A stretch of DNA of 64,000 nt from Thermomicrobiales bacterium (GTDB lineage Bacteria; Chloroflexota; Chloroflexia; Thermomicrobiales; UBA6265). The number at the start of each line of letters is the position of its first letter. Position 1 is the first letter of the stretch. The DNA is taken from NCBI GenBank assembly GCA_023957015.1, contig JAMLHR010000007.1, positions 19,354 to 83,353 of the forward strand. The letters are read 5' to 3'. The notes beneath the pieces were generated by a model. The model worked only from the letters and a program-made list of their open reading frames with translations, ran no database searches and had not been told where the DNA came from. The translations under genes and the position numbers were made by a program. Below are positions 18,123 through 26,924 of this stretch, one piece after another.

Positions 18123-19700
18123 CTAGGTGGCCTCGATCGGAATGTGTTTCATCCGCATGACCGGAACAATCGCCAGAGCCGTCAACGCGGCCGCCACCAG
18201 GAACGTCTCCTGCATTACCTGCACGCCGAGTGGCGAAAGCACCTCATTCACAAACTGTTGCTGTCGCACGAAGTATCCCGCAGTGGACTCACCGGGCTCC
18301 TGGACGATCGGGTCAAGTCGACCCGTCAACTGCTGCAACCGGTAGATTCCCGCAGTCGTAACCAAACTCATACCGATGGTCATACCAAGCAATCGACAGA
18401 GGAGAGCCGTGCTCGTGGCGGCGCCTCGATTCGAGTCATCGGCAGCATCGAGTGCCGTAGCACTCAGCGGCGCCATGAGCATACCGATGCCCGCGCCAGC
18501 AATAGCAAGTCCGGGAACGATGTGCCAGAGATGGTCCATATCGATGAGAAGATAAACGCTCCCGAAACCGAGCGCCGCCAGAACCACACCGAGACGCGCC
18601 ATCGTCCACTCACCAATACGGGCGCCAATGCTACCGCTTGCAAGTGCGAAGACGGCGATAGTGAGCGTCAGTGGGATGAGCAGCAATGCGGAGTCGCGAC
18701 TCGCCGAGCTGTCGCTGGATAGTGACACCAATACCGGGATGTTCACCATGCCGACCATCAGCGCGGCCCCAATGAGGAAGTTCGCGAAGACCGTCGCGAC
18801 GAAATATCCCTGGCGAAAAAGTTCCATCGGGAAGATGGGATGAGGAGCGCGTCGCTCCCATACCACTAACGCAATGTCACCGATAATCGTGATACCGATC
18901 AGCATCGGCAGGTGCTCACCCATCGGATTGGGTGTACCACCAAACGCTCGTAGCCCCGTGTTCACGCCAGCACCATGATCACCACCGGAACTGATGGCGA
19001 GATTGCTGGCGACCAACACAACGGCCAGGAGCACGATACCTAGAAGGTCGATATCGGTGAGAGGTCTCTGACTGCCGCGATTGCCGTGCGGGAAGCCTCG
19101 CCAGATCGCGAACAGAGCGATGATCGCCACTGGCACATTGATCCAGAACACCCATCGCCATGGATCGTGATGGTTAGGAACGATCGCCAGTATCGCCGCA
19201 CCCCAGGTGGGTCCCATCACCCAGCCAAGCGTTTCCACCGAGCTGACGAGGCCGATACCGGCCAACCGCATCCGCGGAGGTAGGACATCGCCCGCCAGCG
19301 CGACGGTCACGGGCAGGAGTCCACCACCGCCCATGCCCTGGATCACGCGACCGACGATGATAGTGGTCATCGAATCGGCCGACGCGGCGACAATCGAACC
19401 GACGGCGAAGATGAGCAGACACGCCATGAACGCGATCTGACGACCCGTGTGATCACTCATACGACCAACAATCGGGATCGCGACCACATAGGCGATAAGG
19501 TAGCTATTGACGATCCAGATATAGCGATCGAAATCGGCGGTATTGACGCCAAGATCGCCGATCATCCCCGGCAGGATGCTGGCGATAACGGTGAGATCGA
19601 CGGCACTGACGAAACAGCAGAGGAGCCCAGCCAGGATAGCCGGACTTCCTAGCATCGTCCGAAAAGTCTGCGCCAGTGTCGGATTAGTTTGGTCGTTCAA
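18123..19700 (-). CDS. DHA2-family 14-TM MFS transporter
   Basis: 525 residues, about 14 hydrophobic segments. The DHA2 (EmrB/QacA) signatures are present: PIVGRMSDHTGRQ (motif A), VGRVIQGMGGGGLLPV (motif C-like) and GWVMGPTWGAAI. TTG start; it overlaps the end of the upstream LprG/LppX-like gene by 17 bases. The pairing of an LprG-like exported protein with a 14-TM DHA2 pump is the same arrangement as mycobacterial lprG-Rv1410c (P55), which moves lipids across the membrane. Inference: possible lipid or amphiphile exporter. A general drug exporter is the alternative. Confidence 0.85.
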   Translation of the reverse strand: MNDQTNPTLAQTFRTMLGSPAILAGLLCCFVSAVDLTVIASILPGMIGDLGVNTADFDRYIWIVNSYLIAYVVAIPIVGRMSDHTGRQIAFMACLLIFAVGSIVAASADSMTTIIVGRVIQGMGGGGLLPVTVALAGDVLPPRMRLAGIGLVSSVETLGWVMGPTWGAAILAIVPNHHDPWRWVFWINVPVAIIALFAIWRGFPHGNRGSQRPLTDIDLLGIVLLAVVLVASNLAISSGGDHGAGVNTGLRAFGGTPNPMGEHLPMLIGITIIGDIALVVWERRAPHPIFPMELFRQGYFVATVFANFLIGAALMVGMVNIPVLVSLSSDSSASRDSALLLIPLTLTIAVFALASGSIGARIGEWTMARLGVVLAALGFGSVYLLIDMDHLWHIVPGLAIAGAGIGMLMAPLSATALDAADDSNRGAATSTALLCRLLGMTIGMSLVTTAGIYRLQQLTGRLDPIVQEPGESTAGYFVRQQQFVNEVLSPLGVQVMQETFLVAAALTALAIVPVMRMKHIPIEAT

Positions 19701-20379
19701 TCTTCACGTCTTTGCCGTGATCCGAGAGCGTCAGCGTCCAGGTTGCGGGGTCGTCCAAATCTTCGTCGGTTGGTTCAGCGATGCGGATACGCAGCAGATT
19801 GCTGTTCTCCTTGTCGATCCACACCTCCAGGGACTGCGTCGTTCCCCGCATCGTGCCACTGGTCATTTTCTGTGTGACTTCGCCCTCAACCGTGGCGGTA
19901 ACATGCCAGGTCTCGCGACCATCGATCTTCTCGCTGTCCTGAAGCTGGGGATCATCCATTCTGCCCATCACCGGTCCCAGGCCATCCGTATCATCGTAGA
20001 GCACGGACGGGTTGTAGCCGAACTCCGGTGGACTTGGCACCCACTTGCCGGTGACGATATCGGTGATCCAGGCATCCTCGCCGACGGTGATCATGCGGAT
20101 GCTGATCTGCTGGGTCTTTAGCACCAGAGCGGTGAAGGTGACATCGACCCTGTCTGGCCGCTGCATCACCCCCTCGGCACCGAGGAGCTGAATCGTCTTC
20201 ATCTCGTCAACGTACGTGGTGCCCTCCAACTCCATTTTGAAAGACATCGAGTCCGTTTCCTGGAGTCGAGTGGCAGCATCGCTGAGAATCGTTTCGATGT
20301 CTGCGTCTTCGGCGAGTGCCACACGCGGTGCGATGAGCGCTCCGCCTACGATCGCGCCGATCAGCTGTCGTCTGTTCAT
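19684..20379 (-). CDS. LppX/LprG-like exported protein
   Basis: 231 residues from ATG at 20379, preceded by AGGAAGG. The signal region MNRRQLIGAIVGGALIAPRVALAEDA has an N-terminal RR pair and an Ala-rich cleavage site; there is no lipobox Cys, so it is probably Tat-secreted and soluble or anchored differently. The rest looks like the LppX_LprAFG fold: a run of beta strands with TYVDEMKTIQLLGAEGVMQRPDRVDVTFTALV, GEDAWITDIVTGKWVPSP, and a C-terminal SLEVWIDKENSNLLRIRIAEPTDEDLDDPATWTLTLSDHGKDV, typical of the lipid-cavity proteins. Lies between PAP2 and the DHA2 pump. Confidence 0.78.
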   Translation of the reverse strand: MNRRQLIGAIVGGALIAPRVALAEDADIETILSDAATRLQETDSMSFKMELEGTTYVDEMKTIQLLGAEGVMQRPDRVDVTFTALVLKTQQISIRMITVGEDAWITDIVTGKWVPSPPEFGYNPSVLYDDTDGLGPVMGRMDDPQLQDSEKIDGRETWHVTATVEGEVTQKMTSGTMRGTTQSLEVWIDKENSNLLRIRIAEPTDEDLDDPATWTLTLSDHGKDVKIERPN

Positions 20380-20389
20380 ACTCACCTTC

Positions 20390-21130
20390 CTAGATTCCAC
20401 TTCGGCGCCACGGCACCAGGCTCATGCGCTTGGCGCGGCGATACAACGATGTCAACATGACCAGATACGTTGTTCCCAGCAGGTAGCTCGCTAGTGTGTC
20501 CGTTGCCCAATGATGACCGAGATAGACCCTGCTTACTCCCACCAGGCCAACAAGTCCAATCAAACCGCCAACAACCACCCGGCGCACACTCTTCGTCTCG
20601 ATCCAGAGTGCTGCCAGGTACGCGGCAAAACCGTAAACACCTGTGTAGATAATGACGTGACCGCTCGGGAAACTGGTTCCGCCGATATTAGCCTTGGTTA
20701 CCCGCAGATGAGGGTACTTTGGCCCCGGGCGTTCGCGCTTGACGATGCGTTTGAAGATTGAGCTCACACCGCCCGTTCCCCAGGCTGCCAATTGGAATAC
20801 TGCCTCGAGTCGATAGCCCTTCAGCCACAAGGCAGCTGCCAGACTCGGTGGGATAATGCGACTTTGCGGCGGGAATCCGGGCCAACTAACGATGTGCATC
20901 AAACGGTCAAACCAGGGATGCTTCGCTCCCTCGGTTTGAACAGTGTGCGTGATCTTGACATCGACATCGGTCGTCTTCTGTGCTCGCACGCGAGAAAATA
21001 CGTCGGCAAATAGCAACATGGCAAATGCGCCCCAGAGGATCTTGGGCAATTTGCGCGATACCGAAACCCGCTCAGGATCAAGCCGGTTATTGGCACCAGT
21101 TGTCAGAAACCGCAGGATGCGCTTAAGCAT
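20390..21130 (-). CDS. PAP2-superfamily membrane phosphatase
   Basis: 246 residues from ATG at 21130 (GAGGTC just before). All three PAP2 motifs are visible: KRIVKRERPGP (KxxxxxxRP), PSGH in GGTSFPSGHVII, and SRVYLGHHWATD (SRxxxxxHxxxD). Several helices flank them. Such enzymes release phosphate from phosphatidate, undecaprenyl diphosphate or similar lipids at the outer face of the membrane. As first gene of the PAP2-LprG-like-DHA2-DUF2085 set it could supply diacylglycerol or recycle carrier lipid; which substrate is unknown. Ends ten bases before the LprG-like start. Confidence 0.85.
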   Translation of the reverse strand: MLKRILRFLTTGANNRLDPERVSVSRKLPKILWGAFAMLLFADVFSRVRAQKTTDVDVKITHTVQTEGAKHPWFDRLMHIVSWPGFPPQSRIIPPSLAAALWLKGYRLEAVFQLAAWGTGGVSSIFKRIVKRERPGPKYPHLRVTKANIGGTSFPSGHVIIYTGVYGFAAYLAALWIETKSVRRVVVGGLIGLVGLVGVSRVYLGHHWATDTLASYLLGTTYLVMLTSLYRRAKRMSLVPWRRSGI

Positions 21131-21180
21131 GAAGACCTCGTTGTCCATTCGAAATTCGTGGTCAATCTACCGAAACCGGG

Positions 21181-21846
21181 TTACTGATAACCAGCCCGCA
21201 GCGCCGCGATGCTCTCGGCAATCGTCCGGGACGGGTTGAACGTGTAGCTTCCGGCCACGATGCTGCACGCTCCTGCTGCCACCACTTTACCGATCGTCTG
21301 ATCGTTCACCCCGCCATCCACCTGAAGTCGGCAGGACGGATTGATCCGATCCATCATCTCGCGCATCCGCGTGATCTTGCCGAGCATCTCATTGATCAGC
21401 GTCTGTCCACCGAATCCCGGATTGATCGTCATCACCAACACCTGATCGACGAACGGGAGCATCTCGGCGACCGCTGCGAGCGGCGTCGAGGGATTGATCG
21501 CAATGCCAACCCCCTTCCCCTTCGCCCGAATCGTCTGCGCAACGCGATGCGCGTGCGGCGTGGCCTCAATATGAAACGTGACGGAATCCGCGCCAGCGTC
21601 AGCAAAAGCCTCAACCCAGGCATCCGGATTGACGATCATGAGGTGAACATCAATCGGCAGAGAGGTGCCGCGTCGCGTTGCTTCGAGTACCGGCAGCCCG
21701 ACGCTGATATTCGGGACAAACGCGCCATCCATGACATCGAAATGGATATAGTCCGCACCCGCAGCCTCAAGTTCGGTCAACTGCTCGCCAAGGCGAAGGA
21801 AATCTGCGGAGAGAATCGATGGGCCAATGATGACCGGTTGAGCCAT
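21181..21846 (-). CDS. rpe: Ribulose-phosphate 3-epimerase
   Basis: 221 residues from ATG at 21846 (AAAGGAC upstream); a GTG six bases earlier is in frame but less well placed. Interconverts ribulose-5-P and xylulose-5-P in the pentose phosphate and Calvin pathways. Motifs of the TIM barrel: IGPSILSADFL, HFDVMDGAFVPNISVG (catalytic Asp and metal-binding His/Asp), DVHLMI, VMTINPGFGGQ, and LQVDGGVNDQTI with second catalytic Asp. All expected residues are present. It stands 50 bases after the PAP2 gene and is divergent from the PP2C gene. Confidence 0.96.
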   Translation of the reverse strand: MAQPVIIGPSILSADFLRLGEQLTELEAAGADYIHFDVMDGAFVPNISVGLPVLEATRRGTSLPIDVHLMIVNPDAWVEAFADAGADSVTFHIEATPHAHRVAQTIRAKGKGVGIAINPSTPLAAVAEMLPFVDQVLVMTINPGFGGQTLINEMLGKITRMREMMDRINPSCRLQVDGGVNDQTIGKVVAAGACSIVAGSYTFNPSRTIAESIAALRAGYQ

Positions 21847-21959
21847 GGACACGTCCTTTGACTGGAGCGAAACGAGCGTTCATCTAGCGACTACCAGTCT
21901 ACGGTATCATCTGGCTGTACGCGCGGAATCCGCCGCTATTCACTTACCGGAGGACATCG

Positions 21960-22871
21960 TTGAGCATCCAGACTCCCGAACTTCAGATGCAGGTTGGTGC
22001 CGTGAGCCACACCGGTGGTCGCGCAAACAACGAGGACGCGATTCTGGCGGAACCGATCGCACTTCGCAGCGATCTTCCTTCCGGCGGTTGGGTACTGGCG
22101 GTGGCCGACGGCATGGGCGGTCACGCCAACGGTGAGATGGCCAGTAACCTGGCGATCCAAACGCTACGTGAATCCTTGCCAGGCAACGACCAATCCGATG
22201 CCGCACTCGCATTGAAGCAAACGTATCGGAAGGCGAACGCGGCGATCTACGCCGCTGGTGGCGAGGAATCCGATCAACACCCAGGTACGACACTGGTCGC
22301 GGCGGTAGTGCGCGGCAAATACGTCACAATTGCCAATGTTGGTGACTCTCGCGCTTATCTGATGCGCGCGAATCAGTTAACCCAGATCACACAGGATCAC
22401 AGCGTGGTGGCCGAGCAGATCGCGGCAGGCGAGCTCGCTCCAGGCGAGGATCGCACCAGCCCGCTCAGGAACAAGCTGACCGCGGCGCTCGGCACGACGG
22501 CTGAGCTGGAGCGTCGACTCCCGGCGATCTACGAGCTGGTTCTCCTGCCTGAGGATCGATTGCTCCTCTGTACCGACGGTTTCTACGATGTGCTCCAAAA
22601 CACGGATTATCTGAACCTGATGTCCGGTGAGGATGCGCAGTCCTCGGCAGTGGCGCTGACGGATCTCGCCATGCAACGCCGGACTACGGATAACGTTAGC
22701 GCCGTTGTGCTGGCGGTTGGCAGCAGTCTGGCAACGATGCAGCGCGCGGAGATCGCCCGGGATCTGGCCGAACATCGCGCCGAGCAAGGTACCAGCATAC
22801 TGGTTCCGGTGATCGTGTTGATCATCCTGACGGCGTTGGTGGCCGCTGGCGTTTGGTACTGGATGTTCTGA
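21960..22871 (+). CDS. PP2C-family serine/threonine phosphatase with C-terminal TM
   Basis: 303 residues; TTG start with GGAGGA six bases upstream. Metal-dependent phosphatase that usually reverses Ser/Thr kinases of the PASTA/Hanks type. Motifs: GGRANNEDAI (RxxNED), VADGMGGHANGEMAS, GTTLVAAVV...NVGDSRAYL, LCTDGFYDVL and TTDNVSAVVL, with all metal-binding Asp residues. A single transmembrane helix at 283-301 (LVPVIVLIILTALVAAGVWYW) anchors the enzyme with the catalytic domain inside. No kinase gene is nearby. Confidence 0.92.
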   Translation: MSIQTPELQMQVGAVSHTGGRANNEDAILAEPIALRSDLPSGGWVLAVADGMGGHANGEMASNLAIQTLRESLPGNDQSDAALALKQTYRKANAAIYAAGGEESDQHPGTTLVAAVVRGKYVTIANVGDSRAYLMRANQLTQITQDHSVVAEQIAAGELAPGEDRTSPLRNKLTAALGTTAELERRLPAIYELVLLPEDRLLLCTDGFYDVLQNTDYLNLMSGEDAQSSAVALTDLAMQRRTTDNVSAVVLAVGSSLATMQRAEIARDLAEHRAEQGTSILVPVIVLIILTALVAAGVWYWMF

Positions 22872-22901
22872 GATATGGCGCGCTGTGCGCGCGATATCTC
22901 A
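22869..22901. terminator. Hairpin after the PP2C gene
   Basis: Inverted repeat TGAGATAT (22869-22876) and ATATCTCA (22894-22901) with a further GCGCGC stem inside. It begins at the PP2C stop. No U-tract follows, so it may act as a bidirectional end or an mRNA stabiliser rather than a strict terminator. Confidence 0.5.
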
Positions 22902-23010
22902 GAATCCCCCGCCGCAGGCGGTCCAAAATCTCACCTGATCCCACATTACCGCCTACGACGGTCGCCCGGCACTTCGGCCTGGCGCTACCGATGTCCTCTT
23001 CAGGAATCCG

Positions 23011-24171
23011 TTAGCCCATACCTGCAAAGGTAGCGGTCAAGTCGTTCCAGATGTCATCGACATGTTCGATACCGACAGACATCCGCAAGAGTTTGTCGCT
23101 GATACCGATATCGTGACGCACATCCGGATCCATGATGTGATGGCTGATCGACGCCGGATTCTGGATGAGCGTATCCACGCTGCCCAAACTCACCGCGGGA
23201 GTGATCATGCAGACGCCACCAATCACATCTGCGGGGTCACCGACAACCTCAAACGAGACCATCGCTCCCCCGCCCTCCATCTGGTTCTTCGGTCGATCCG
23301 AATTGAATCCGGGATAGAACACTCGGGTAACCGCCGGATGATTGGTCAGTCGCTCTGCCAGAATGCGCGCGTTCTCGGAAGCCACTTGCATACGAATCGG
23401 GAGCGTGGATAACCCTCGCAACAGCAGATATCCGGATAGCGGATGGAGCATGCCTCCCGTAGCGTAGCGGACATTCCTCAGTCCGCGGGCAAACTCCTCG
23501 CTGCAGGCAATCACACCGGCAAGCACATCGCCATGACCACCGAGGTATTTGGTGCCACTATGCAGAACCAGCGCCGCACCGAGCTCAGCGGGTCGTTGGA
23601 GCACCGGTGTGGCAAAGGTGTTGTCCAGCAGAACTGGCACGTCACCGCAAACGGCAACCAAATGACGTATATCGACCTCATTCAAGGTAGGATTCGCTGG
23701 TGATTCCACGATGACCAGACCCGTATCGGGTCGAATCGCCGCAGCAACCTCGCTCTCCGAGACGAAGGTGGTGGTGATGCCAAGCAACCCGGATTCCAGC
23801 AGGAAATCGGTGGTGCCATAAAGAGGTCGCACCGCGACAATGTGCGACTTACCGGCGCTCGCCACGGCGAGCAGCGTTGCGCTCAGTGCTGCCATACCCG
23901 ACGCAAACGCAACCGCAGTCTCGGTCGACTCGAGCGAGGCCAACGCCCGTTCGAAGCGGTCGACCGTCGGATTGCCCACGCGACCGTAGACGGGCATACC
24001 GTCGTCTCGAGCACCGGTGGTGAGCAGATCAAGGCGGCCTGCTTCGGCTTGCATCTCCCGAGACGGATAGGTAGTTGAGAGGTCAATCGGTACGGCATGT
24101 ACGCCCAGATCGGTCAGATCTTCACGTCCGGCGTGAACTGCACGTGTGGCGAGGTGATGCATGTCATCCAT
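23011..24171 (-). CDS. Cys/Met metabolism PLP enzyme (cystathionine gamma-synthase/lyase family)
   Basis: 386 residues from ATG at 24171 with AAAGGA upstream. Fold-type I PLP enzyme of the trans-sulfuration group. Landmarks: VYGRVGNPTVDRFERALASLE (substrate/PLP loop), FASGMAALSA, ESPANPTLNEVDI, LLDNTFATPVLQRP (PLP-pyridine Asp) and SGTKYLGGHGD with the PLP-binding Lys. The family includes MetB, MetC-type lyases, MetZ and methionine gamma-lyase, which cannot be told apart here; the GVCMITPAVSLGSVDTLIQNPAS block is common to several. It is a single gene with nothing linked to methionine synthesis close by. Confidence 0.88.
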   Translation of the reverse strand: MDDMHHLATRAVHAGREDLTDLGVHAVPIDLSTTYPSREMQAEAGRLDLLTTGARDDGMPVYGRVGNPTVDRFERALASLESTETAVAFASGMAALSATLLAVASAGKSHIVAVRPLYGTTDFLLESGLLGITTTFVSESEVAAAIRPDTGLVIVESPANPTLNEVDIRHLVAVCGDVPVLLDNTFATPVLQRPAELGAALVLHSGTKYLGGHGDVLAGVIACSEEFARGLRNVRYATGGMLHPLSGYLLLRGLSTLPIRMQVASENARILAERLTNHPAVTRVFYPGFNSDRPKNQMEGGGAMVSFEVVGDPADVIGGVCMITPAVSLGSVDTLIQNPASISHHIMDPDVRHDIGISDKLLRMSVGIEHVDDIWNDLTATFAGMG

Positions 24172-24283
24172 CGTTGTTCCTTTCATCTCTTCGCATGGTT
24201 AACATCATCGGCCATGTTGATGATTTGATCAAAGATGAATGCTGATGTCATGCGCATATATGCGGCGGACCCATGCAAACGAA

Positions 24284-24340
24284 ACCCGGGGCTTAACCCC
24301 GGGTCCACGTCTGCACCGAAACCTGGGGCGAACCCCCGGG
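24284..24340. repeat. Family A palindromic repeat pair
   Basis: Two adjacent hairpins: ACCCGGGGCTTAACCCCGGG at 24284-24303 and a related CCTGGGG...CCCCGGG at 24322-24340. Copies occur at 34649-34733 and 45038-45098. It directly follows the prmA stop and could end that transcript. Confidence 0.75.
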
Positions 24341-24343
24341 ATA

Positions 24344-25311
24344 CTATCTGGTCAACACCAAACTCACCCAATCCTCGGCGAAGCGACGATTGATAACCGT
24401 GGCCCCAGCCGTGGTGAATGCGTCGATCACATCCTGCTCGCGAGTCTCGATGATACCTGCCAGCACGATCTTGCCACCCGGTTTGGTATGAGCAACAATC
24501 GCCTCACTGAGCTCAATCAGCACTCGGGCAATGATGTTCGCGATGACGACATCGTATTGCTCACCCCAGAACGGTTCGCCGGGACCAACGCTGCCAAGTT
24601 CCACCGCAACTACATCGGACATGCCGTTCAGTTCGGCGTTATCTGCGGTCGCCTTGACTGCCACGGTCTCCACATCAACCGTATCGACCTTGCTGGCACC
24701 CAGCTTCGCCGCGGCGAACGCCAGAATACCGCTGCCCGTACCGATATCGAGCACGGTATCGCCGGGTTTCACGGCCTCCTCGGTACCGAGCATGTTCAGG
24801 CGAGTGCTGGGATGCAATCCGGTACCGAATGCCATCCCCGGATCAAGGACGATGACCAGATCGTCGTCTTGCGGTTCATACTCCCGCCACGGCGGACGAA
24901 TGACCACGCGCTCACCGATACGATGCACCTGGAAGTGTTCTTTCCAGGCGTTGGCCCAATCCTGCTCCTGCAGGTTGGATACACGCAGATCGCTGACTCC
25001 ACGCAACTGCCCCAGGTAATACAGCCCCTGGCGTAGCTGCTCAACGATCTCCGGTCGGAAGTCTTCCTCGGCCACATAGGTGTGAACGGTGAAAGGCTTC
25101 TCCAGGTCTATGTCCGGATTGTCGCCATCCTCATCCTGCACATATGGCTCTTCGATTGCCACACCTTCGTTGAAACCATACCGACCGAAAGCTCGGTTAC
25201 GGACTCAACTGCCTCGGAATCGACATCAACCGAGAGCTGGTACCAAACCCGATCGGGGGTGTGCGTGATCGCGTTCACGCTGATACTATGCGGTGCCTGT
25301 TCGTCGGTCAC
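24344..25311 (-). pseudogene. prmA: Ribosomal protein L11 methyltransferase, frameshifted
   Basis: PrmA trimethylates ribosomal protein L11. Residues 1-42 are read from ATG at 25311 (VWYQLSVDVDSEAVESVTEL), in an ATGA overlap with the upstream nucleotidyltransferase gene. The frame is then lost near 25188-25190: adding one base to the AAA run (plus strand) restores GFNEGVAIEEP and the full SAM-dependent methyltransferase domain. That domain holds DPGMAFGTGLHPSTRL, VLDIGTGSGILAFAAAKLG and VIANIIARVL (the NxI/NPP-like site). Without the N-terminal segment the rest begins at GTG 25162. Either a true mutation or a homopolymer error; the long catalytic part is intact. Confidence 0.85.
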
Positions 25312-26288
25312 AGAGCCACCTTGCCGTTGTCTCCGACGCTGATGCTGCGAGCACTTCCCTGGATGACCACTTTGCTGCCAACCATCGAGCGCTGCAGGAT
25401 GGCATCGACCACCTCGGAATTCTCCTCGACGATCGAATCACGGATGACGCTGTTACGCACCACCGTGCCAGCACCAATGCTGGCATAGGGACCGATGACA
25501 GCGTCTTCCAACACCGCGTCACGATGTACAAAGCTTGGCGGAACGATCAGGCTACCGGGGCGCTGCGCCGGGCTTGGTGGTTCGGCACCGAGCAGGTAGC
25601 GATTGGTATCAAGCAGGGCATCGACGTTACCGCAATCTTCCCAGACGCTGATCTGGTTGATGGTGAATTTGGCACCGGCATCGAGCATGAGATTGATGGC
25701 ATCGGCAATGAAATACTCGCCCTTGAGCATGATCTTCTTCGCGAACTGCTCCTCAATGGCGCGCATCAGCGCTTGCCATTCGCGGAAGTAGTAGATACCG
25801 ATCACGGCTTCGTGCGAGATCGGCTCAGCTGGCTTCTCGACGATCTTGCTGACGAAACCCTCGTCGTTCTGCAGCGCGACACCATAGGCGGAGGGATCCT
25901 CCACATAGTAGGTGTAGGCAACGCCATCAACATCGAGCTGGGTGAGTTGGCTGAAATCAGCCTCAAAGAGCGCATCCGGGAAGAGCATGATGGCATCGCC
26001 ATCCACGAACTCGCGGGTGCGATAGAGCGCATCGGACTGTCCAAGCATCTCGGGTTGCTCAACGAAGACCAATTCCGTATCCGGATACGTCGCTCTCGCC
26101 CACGCCTTGATCTGCTCACCGAGGTACCCGGTGATGAACACGATCTTGCCCGGCTGGAGCGGCATGACGCGATCGAGCACATGCGCCAGCATGGCCTTTC
26201 CTGCCACTGTGACGAGCGGCTTCGGCTTGCTCCAGGTGTGAGGACGGAGGCGACTGCCAAATCCAGCGACCGGAAGGATGATATCCAC
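25308..26288 (-). CDS. Sugar-phosphate nucleotidyltransferase with beta-helix tail
   Basis: 326 residues from GTG at 26288, with AGGAGA six bases before. N-terminal pyrophosphorylase motif DIILPVAGFGSRLRPHTWSKPKPLVTVAG (GxGxRLxPxTxxxPKPL), central GEYFIADAINLML, and a C-terminal hexapeptide left-handed beta helix (DAVIGPYASIGAGTVVRNSVIRDSIVEENSEVVDAIL). The layout matches GlmU/GCD1 and long RfbA-type enzymes making NDP-glucose, dTDP-glucose or UDP-GlcNAc; the exact nucleotide is not clear. It is coupled to prmA by an ATGA overlap, with a DUF985 gene upstream. Confidence 0.85.
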   Translation of the reverse strand: MDIILPVAGFGSRLRPHTWSKPKPLVTVAGKAMLAHVLDRVMPLQPGKIVFITGYLGEQIKAWARATYPDTELVFVEQPEMLGQSDALYRTREFVDGDAIMLFPDALFEADFSQLTQLDVDGVAYTYYVEDPSAYGVALQNDEGFVSKIVEKPAEPISHEAVIGIYYFREWQALMRAIEEQFAKKIMLKGEYFIADAINLMLDAGAKFTINQISVWEDCGNVDALLDTNRYLLGAEPPSPAQRPGSLIVPPSFVHRDAVLEDAVIGPYASIGAGTVVRNSVIRDSIVEENSEVVDAILQRSMVGSKVVIQGSARSISVGDNGKVAL

Positions 26289-26343
26289 GTTGAATCTCCT
26301 GATGGAACGCGTCGGGCGAGTGTTGCCCGGTGAGTTGTTGCTA

Positions 26344-26817
26344 TTATGCCTTTTCGGCCAGATAGCGGGAAGCGACCATCGCGACGCCTGCTTCAAGGTC
26401 AACGAGATCATCAATGGTCGCCAACTCGAATCCGGATTGCTGGTATCCAGGTGTCATCGTGGTACCGAGCAGCGCCCACGCGCCACCTTCCACCAAGAGC
26501 GTGCCCTGCCAGTGATCTTTCGGAACGATGGCCTGCACATGCTGACCCGCAGCGATATCCTGACCGAGGATGCGAGTGGTCAGCTCACCGGAGGGCGAGA
26601 TCACGATCTGCTTACACGGATCACCGAGATAGAAATGAAAGACCTCATCGGCATCGAGACGATGAAGTGCGCTAAATGATTCCAGCGTCACCAGGTACAT
26701 GATGGCGGTACCGAGAGGACGATGCTCCCCCTCCTCTACCCATATCTGCCGGTAGTATCCACCCTCACCGGGGAGCGGTATCAGACCCAAATGTGCGATT
26801 ATGTCATCAACTGTCAT
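26344..26817 (-). CDS. DUF985 cupin-fold protein
   Basis: 157 residues. The pattern IIAHLGLIPLPGEGGYYRQIWVEEG, then YLVTLESFSALHRLDADEVFHFYLGDPCKQIVI and GQHVQAIVPKDHWQGTLL, is characteristic of the DUF985 (Cupin_5) family. Histidines in LHRLDADEVFH and the WxG segment line the presumed small-molecule site. No activity is established for the family. It precedes the sugar nucleotidyltransferase by 55 bases on the same strand and diverges from the DUF6325-like gene. Confidence 0.85.
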   Translation of the reverse strand: MTVDDIIAHLGLIPLPGEGGYYRQIWVEEGEHRPLGTAIMYLVTLESFSALHRLDADEVFHFYLGDPCKQIVISPSGELTTRILGQDIAAGQHVQAIVPKDHWQGTLLVEGGAWALLGTTMTPGYQQSGFELATIDDLVDLEAGVAMVASRYLAEKA

Positions 26818-26924
26818 ACTAATCCTCAGAACTTGTCGGTATACTTACGTCAAGGCGGCGATTCGCGGCCTGCATTTATCATACGTTGGCTTCATCGCCA
26901 CCATCGGAACTGAGGTTCAACCAC

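Noticed and set aside
22869..22901. Perfect terminator for PP2C
   Set aside because: The stem is good but no T-run follows; listed only as a hairpin with moderate confidence.
24284..24340. CCCGGG palindrome pairs as a CRISPR array
   Set aside because: Only two short units with no regular spacers; copies are dispersed singly through the window.
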